Shown here: positions 60,603-64,000 of the stretch, piece after piece
Layout: each line of letters opens with the position of its first letter
How positions within the stretch are numbered: position 1 is the first letter of the stretch
Source: Streptomyces sp. M92
Lineage (GTDB): Bacteria; Actinomycetota; Actinomycetes; Streptomycetales; Streptomycetaceae
Assembly (NCBI RefSeq): GCF_028473745.1
Contig: NZ_CP101137.1
Coordinates: forward strand, 2,852,001-2,916,000
Length of the DNA stretch: 64,000 nt
Direction of reading: 5' to 3'
Translations under genes and position numbers: made by a program
The notes under the pieces: generated by a model
What the model saw: only the letters and a program-made list of their open reading frames with translations
Database searches by the model: none
What the model was told of the DNA's origin: nothing

Positions 60603-61957
60603 CCGCCATCGCCGGGCAGGACCAGGACGGGGCCGCCCTGGACCCGCGTTCCCGAGCCGATCTGGGCAAGCCGCAGGGCCTCAAGTCGGCCCCGCGCATC
60701 CCCAACCCCGACTACCCGCACCTCGGCTTCAACCCCGTACCGGGCGACACGGAGACCGTGCGGGGTTTGCAGAAGAAGCTCAGCGGTTGCGCCAAGGTCC
60801 TTCAGGACACCTACGACACGGTCACCAAGCTGCTGGACGGCAGCTACTGGAAGGGCGATGCCGCGGTCGCCTTCCGCGAGCAGCTCGAGGGCGGCCCACT
60901 GCCGCTCAACCTCAAGAACGCGGCACACTCCATCCGCAAGGCTGCCACGCAGCTGAGCCGGTGGGAGGGCGAACTCGACGACTTCCAGCGGCGTGCCAAG
61001 AGGCTGGAGGAGGACGCGAAGGAAGCCCGGGCCGCGGTCGACCGTGCACGGGGGCTGGCGGACGAGGCGGGTGAGGACCCCGACCTCAAAGCGGGGGGTG
61101 CCGACCGTGAGGCCGCGCAGAAGGCGCTGACACGCGCGAACGGTGACCTGGACGACGCCGAGGCCGAACTTCGGAAGATCATCGGCAAGGCGAAGAGTCT
61201 GGCCGAAGAGCACGAGGAGAAGGCCGGGTACCGGGCCGGCAAGATCCGCGACGCCACGGAGAAGCTGGCGCCACAGGAGCCTGGGTGGTTCGACGAGGCA
61301 CTGGACTGGCTGGGCGACAACCTGCCGGACATCCTGAGCTTCACGGCGGGACTTATCGGTGTGGTGGCTCTTCTCTTGTCGGGACCACTGGGGTGGGGCC
61401 TGGCGACCGCAGCGGCGCTGATGCTCACGGCTTCGGGGTTGAGCATCACAGCACTTGTTCTTCGGTTGAGCGATCCGGAGATCCGAGCTTCGCTCCTGGA
61501 TGGTTTCACTAAGGGAGAGTTCGATGCCGACTTCTGGAGCAACGCTGTCTCCGTGGGGGCGGATTCTGTGGGCGCGTTGCCAGGGCTGGGGGCGGTGCTG
61601 AACGGCAGCATCAAGGCTACTCGCACCGTCCGGACGGGCAGTCAGTCGATCGGGTTCTGGCAGAAGGCGGCCACTTACGGATCGGAGTCCTTTGAGGAGG
61701 CGAGACACATTGCTGGACTGGGAAATCCGCTCGTTGCGCGAGCCGTAAGTGGGTTCAGTGATCCTGCTAAGGCGGCAAACGCCGTAGTCGCGACGTCGGC
61801 TGTGACCGGCGTAGTCACTGGCGGTTTTGGGTTGTACGGCAAGGCGCTTGATGCAGAGGAAGACGGTATCAAGAGTGGCACTGTCGCGGGAATCGACGGA
61901 TCTCGTCTCATCCTCGATAGCGGCGGGATCATTGGTCTGGTCCGACACGTCTTCTGA
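60599..61957 (+). CDS. T7SS-signal domain protein with membrane-interacting region (effector-like)
   Basis: 452 aa from a GTG overlapping the preceding stop. Residues ~40-105 match the putative T7SS-signal helical domain: LGFNPVPGDTETVRGLQKKLSGCAKVLQDTYDTV, then YWKGDAAVAFREQLEGGPLPLNL. A long coiled-coil (~110-215) follows, then a hydrophobic region (~235-290, FTAGLIGVVALLLSGPLGWGLATAAALML) and a lower-GC C-terminal third (~310-452) without a recognised toxin fold. The arrangement resembles polymorphic toxins, with the variable C-terminus as effector part. No adjacent EccC-type secretion gene is in the window. Confidence 0.78.
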   Translation: MTAIAGQDQDGAALDPRSRADLGKPQGLKSAPRIPNPDYPHLGFNPVPGDTETVRGLQKKLSGCAKVLQDTYDTVTKLLDGSYWKGDAAVAFREQLEGGPLPLNLKNAAHSIRKAATQLSRWEGELDDFQRRAKRLEEDAKEARAAVDRARGLADEAGEDPDLKAGGADREAAQKALTRANGDLDDAEAELRKIIGKAKSLAEEHEEKAGYRAGKIRDATEKLAPQEPGWFDEALDWLGDNLPDILSFTAGLIGVVALLLSGPLGWGLATAAALMLTASGLSITALVLRLSDPEIRASLLDGFTKGEFDADFWSNAVSVGADSVGALPGLGAVLNGSIKATRTVRTGSQSIGFWQKAATYGSESFEEARHIAGLGNPLVARAVSGFSDPAKAANAVVATSAVTGVVTGGFGLYGKALDAEEDGIKSGTVAGIDGSRLILDSGGIIGLVRHVF

Positions 61958-61966
61958 GGTCATTGA

Positions 61967-62665
61967 GTGGAGAACCAAACTGTGCACGCTGCCCTCTACC
62001 CTTCTGCTTGGGACCACCCTCCGACGCGACGGTTCTGGGCCTGGCACGTCATGAGTAGTGTCCTCGCAGCTTCAGGTTGGGCAGCCTGTTGGATTCTGCT
62101 ACTGAGTATCTCTACCTACACGCCTCAATGGGTGGTGTGGGTTTTCATGCCGTACTTTATCTATGGTCCTTATCGAGTGGCCGCCCAGGTGAAGAACGTC
62201 CTCGAAGCGTTGATGATGCGGCGAATTCTTCGTACGTACTCCTGGCGAATCATGTGTGACGTGCCGCGGGGTATTATCGATCGACCAGAGGTGGAGGGTA
62301 GTCAATTCGGATGGTTTGAGTTCCCCAATCCGGCGCGTGAGGATCAGTGGCTTCCCATGGTTTTCTCGACACACCTCCGCACTCGGTGGTGGGTCAGACG
62401 CATGGTTCCTCATGCGAACTCTCGCTCGAAGGCGGAAATCGAAACTGTTTGGTTTGCCGGTGACTGTCGTTTCGTTGGGGTTGTGGCTGCTCCCGCTGGG
62501 AAGGGCACCACACCGCGACGCCTGCACATTGTCGAGCAGCGAATCGGTGAGCGGAGTGGTCAGCGGTTCAGTGACTGGTGCGCGACGGCAGATGACATCG
62601 AGCGGGGCCGACGCGCGGGCGTACGCCCGGTCGCTCCTCGCACCGCGGAGAGAAGGTTGCCGTGA
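61967..62665 (+). CDS. Membrane protein of unknown function, immunity-protein candidate
   Basis: 232 aa from GTG. Two adjacent helices (~28-50, VMSSVLAASGWAACWILLL; ~55-75, WVVWVFMPYFIYGPYRVA), then a soluble C-terminal domain (VPRGIIDRPEVEGSQFGWFEFPNP; WFAGDCRFVGVVAAPAGKG). GC is clearly below the window norm. It follows the effector-like gene after 9 bases; a membrane protein in this position fits immunity against a membrane-active toxin, but there is no direct evidence. Confidence 0.65.
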   Translation: MENQTVHAALYPSAWDHPPTRRFWAWHVMSSVLAASGWAACWILLLSISTYTPQWVVWVFMPYFIYGPYRVAAQVKNVLEALMMRRILRTYSWRIMCDVPRGIIDRPEVEGSQFGWFEFPNPAREDQWLPMVFSTHLRTRWWVRRMVPHANSRSKAEIETVWFAGDCRFVGVVAAPAGKGTTPRRLHIVEQRIGERSGQRFSDWCATADDIERGRRAGVRPVAPRTAERRLP

Positions 62666-63330
62666 GCACCCCGCCAATCGTCCTTCACGAGTCCGTCGAA
62701 GACCTCTGCGCAGAGCTGTGGTTTGCCGAACCAGCCGGTTTCATGGCACTGCCATTGGACGTCCTGCTTGCCGAGCCTGATTCGTCTGCCGCCGTGATGA
62801 TGCAAGAGACTGTCGCTCCCTTGCTCGAATCGATGTCGGATGGCGCAGAGCGCCAACGGTTCATCGCGCAGTTCGCGGCGGGACAGCAGATGTTGGCAGC
62901 CCTATGCGAAGCAGGCACCGTCTTTTGCTCGCTGGGCTTGCATCTCGACGACGTCGATTCAACCAAGGCGGGTTCCCCGCTGCTCTCCCTCTTCACCATC
63001 TCATGGCGTGAATCGAGCGTGGCTCCGCGCGGTGTCACAGCGGCGCGGGTGGTCACGTCGGATAAGGGGCGCACACATGTCACCCTCCTCGAACTGCCAT
63101 GCGGGCCGGGTGTTCTGAGCGAGACCACGCTGAAATGTGCCGAAGGAAGTGGCCTCCCGCCGCTTCCCCTCCTCCAGATCCACGCCCACCTCCCCCACCC
63201 CGACTGCACCCGCCTCGCCGTCCTCACCCTCAGCACCACAGCCACCGCCCGGAGGGAGGAGTACCGGGCGATCCTGCGCCAAGTGGTGGAGACGGTCCGT
63301 TTCGAGAAGCCCTTGGGGAACGCCCCGTAA
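62662..63330 (+). CDS. Soluble protein of unknown function, last gene of the T7SS-like set
   Basis: 222 aa; GTG overlaps the previous stop. Alpha/beta protein: LHESVEDLCAELWFAEPAGFMALPLDVLLAEP, then MLAALCEAGTVFCSLGLHLDDV, SLFTISWRESSV, and ARREEYRAILRQVVETVRFEKPL at the end. No signal peptide. I do not recognise the family. Similar unnamed proteins follow WXG100 genes in streptomycetes and may be adaptors. Confidence 0.65.
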   Translation: MSTPPIVLHESVEDLCAELWFAEPAGFMALPLDVLLAEPDSSAAVMMQETVAPLLESMSDGAERQRFIAQFAAGQQMLAALCEAGTVFCSLGLHLDDVDSTKAGSPLLSLFTISWRESSVAPRGVTAARVVTSDKGRTHVTLLELPCGPGVLSETTLKCAEGSGLPPLPLLQIHAHLPHPDCTRLAVLTLSTTATARREEYRAILRQVVETVRFEKPLGNAP

Positions 63331-63371
63331 AGCGGTTGTCCCCCGCCGGAGGCGCAGGTAGGAAGACCTCC

Positions 63372-64000
63372 ATGACCCCCATGCCTCCCATGACGCCCAA
63401 GACGACCGCCCTCGGCGCCGTGTTCCGCCCCCAGCTTGCCCCCGAGCGGCTGCGTGCCGTCGCTCGTGTCGCCGACGAGGCGGGGCTGGAGGAGTTGTGG
63501 CTCTGGGAGGACTGTTTCCGTGAGGGTGGGATCTCCACCGCCGCCGCCGCGCTCGCGTGGACCGAGAGGGTGCGGGTCGGGGTCGGGCTGTTGCCCGTGC
63601 CCCTGCGGAACGTGGCGATCACCGCGATGGAGGCTGCCACTCTGCACCGGATGTTCCCCGGCCGCGCGATCCTCGGCGTCGGCCACGGTGTACAGGACTG
63701 GATGGGGCAGGTCGGGGCGCGGGTGGAGTCGCCCGTCACCTTGCTGAGGGAGCATCTTCTCGCCCTGCGGGCCCTGTTGGCGGGGGAGCGGGTGACGACC
63801 GAGGGGCGGTACGTCCGGCTCGACGGCGTGGCGCTGGACTGGCCGCCGGGAGAGGGCGTCGAGGTACTCGCCGGGGCCACCGGCCCCCGTTCGCTGCGGC
63901 TGGCCGGTGAGGCCGCCGACGGGACCGTTCTCACCGCGTCGACCCCGCCGGACGGCGTACGCCGGGCCCGGCGGCTGATCGACGAGGGGCGTGCGGCGGC
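63372..64000 (+). CDS. LLM-class flavin-dependent oxidoreductase (N-terminal part)
   Basis: At least 209 residues, cut by the window end. The start region is a 9-base repeat (MTPMPPMTP), so several ATGs are possible; AGGAAG lies upstream of the first. Luciferase-like barrel: LGAVFRPQLAPERLRAVARVADEAGLEELWLWEDCF, RVGVGLLPVPLRNVAITAMEAATLHRMFPGRAILGVGHGV, LLREHLLALRALLAGERVTTEGRYVRLDGV, VLAGATGPRSLRLAGEAADGTVL. F420- or FMN-dependent; substrate unknown. Confidence 0.9.
   Translation, partial: MTPMPPMTPKTTALGAVFRPQLAPERLRAVARVADEAGLEELWLWEDCFREGGISTAAAALAWTERVRVGVGLLPVPLRNVAITAMEAATLHRMFPGRAILGVGHGVQDWMGQVGARVESPVTLLREHLLALRALLAGERVTTEGRYVRLDGVALDWPPGEGVEVLAGATGPRSLRLAGEAADGTVLTASTPPDGVRRARRLIDEGRAA

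Overview
The window looks like a chromosomal segment of a Streptomyces-type actinomycete. Nearly all genes are very GC-rich with GC-biased third positions. GTG (and one TTG) starts are common, and neighbouring genes are often coupled by ATGA/GTGA overlaps. The families fit: GTP-type PEP carboxykinase, SigE-family sigma factor, DUF397/DUF5753 regulator set, DasR-like operator, and a Tad pilus locus with no outer-membrane secretin. No rRNA, tRNA, CRISPR array, transposase or integrase was seen. All calls come from reading the sequence; no database search was run.

Layout. 1-7026: the end of a YyaL-type gene, then a four-gene coupled operon (GT2, GT39-like, GT2-GtrA, secreted galactose-oxidase-like protein) that probably makes and oxidises a surface glycan. 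7023-8630: a Mut7-C gene, then decayed regulator fragments fused head-to-head. 8967-14688: Uma2 protein, hemolysin-III/PAQR protein, pckG, a small helical protein with a striking palindromic promoter, and an AlaA-type aminotransferase. 14787-21700: a catabolic cluster (D-aminoacylase, DSD1-type PLP deaminase, divergent PfkB kinase, IclR regulator, RidA, GntP/DsdX-type permease) that reads best as D-amino-acid or N-acyl-D-amino-acid use.

21881-35557 is the most unusual region. One operon encodes a macro-like protein, a MbcA/Xre-type antitoxin, a RES toxin and a 1403-aa TPR-CHAT protease. It converges with a caspase-like peptidase gene. That gene is divergent from a five-gene operon encoding a small protein, a coiled-coil membrane protein, two small proteins and a Ycf46-like AAA+ ATPase. 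Two clan-CD peptidases, an NAD-targeting toxin, an ADP-ribose-type reader and an AAA+ machine together suggest an uncharacterised NTP-dependent conflict or programmed-death system.

35683-44051: acidic protein, atypical Nramp transporter, sigma factor with a membrane partner, a WhiJ-like regulatory trio, a membrane protein, and a GH18 chitinase with a DasR-like site and a 22-bp perfect terminator stem. 44337-58216: a Tad/Flp pilus locus (CpaB, TadZ, two TadE-like, TadA, TadB, TadC, histidine kinase/response regulator, Flp pilin, TadG-like) followed by a lipoprotein, an OmpA-family protein, another lipoprotein and accessory genes. 58486-63330: a lower-GC set with a lipoprotein, a secreted protein, a WXG100-like protein, a T7SS-signal effector-like protein and two unknown partners. 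63372-64000: start of an LLM-class flavin oxidoreductase.
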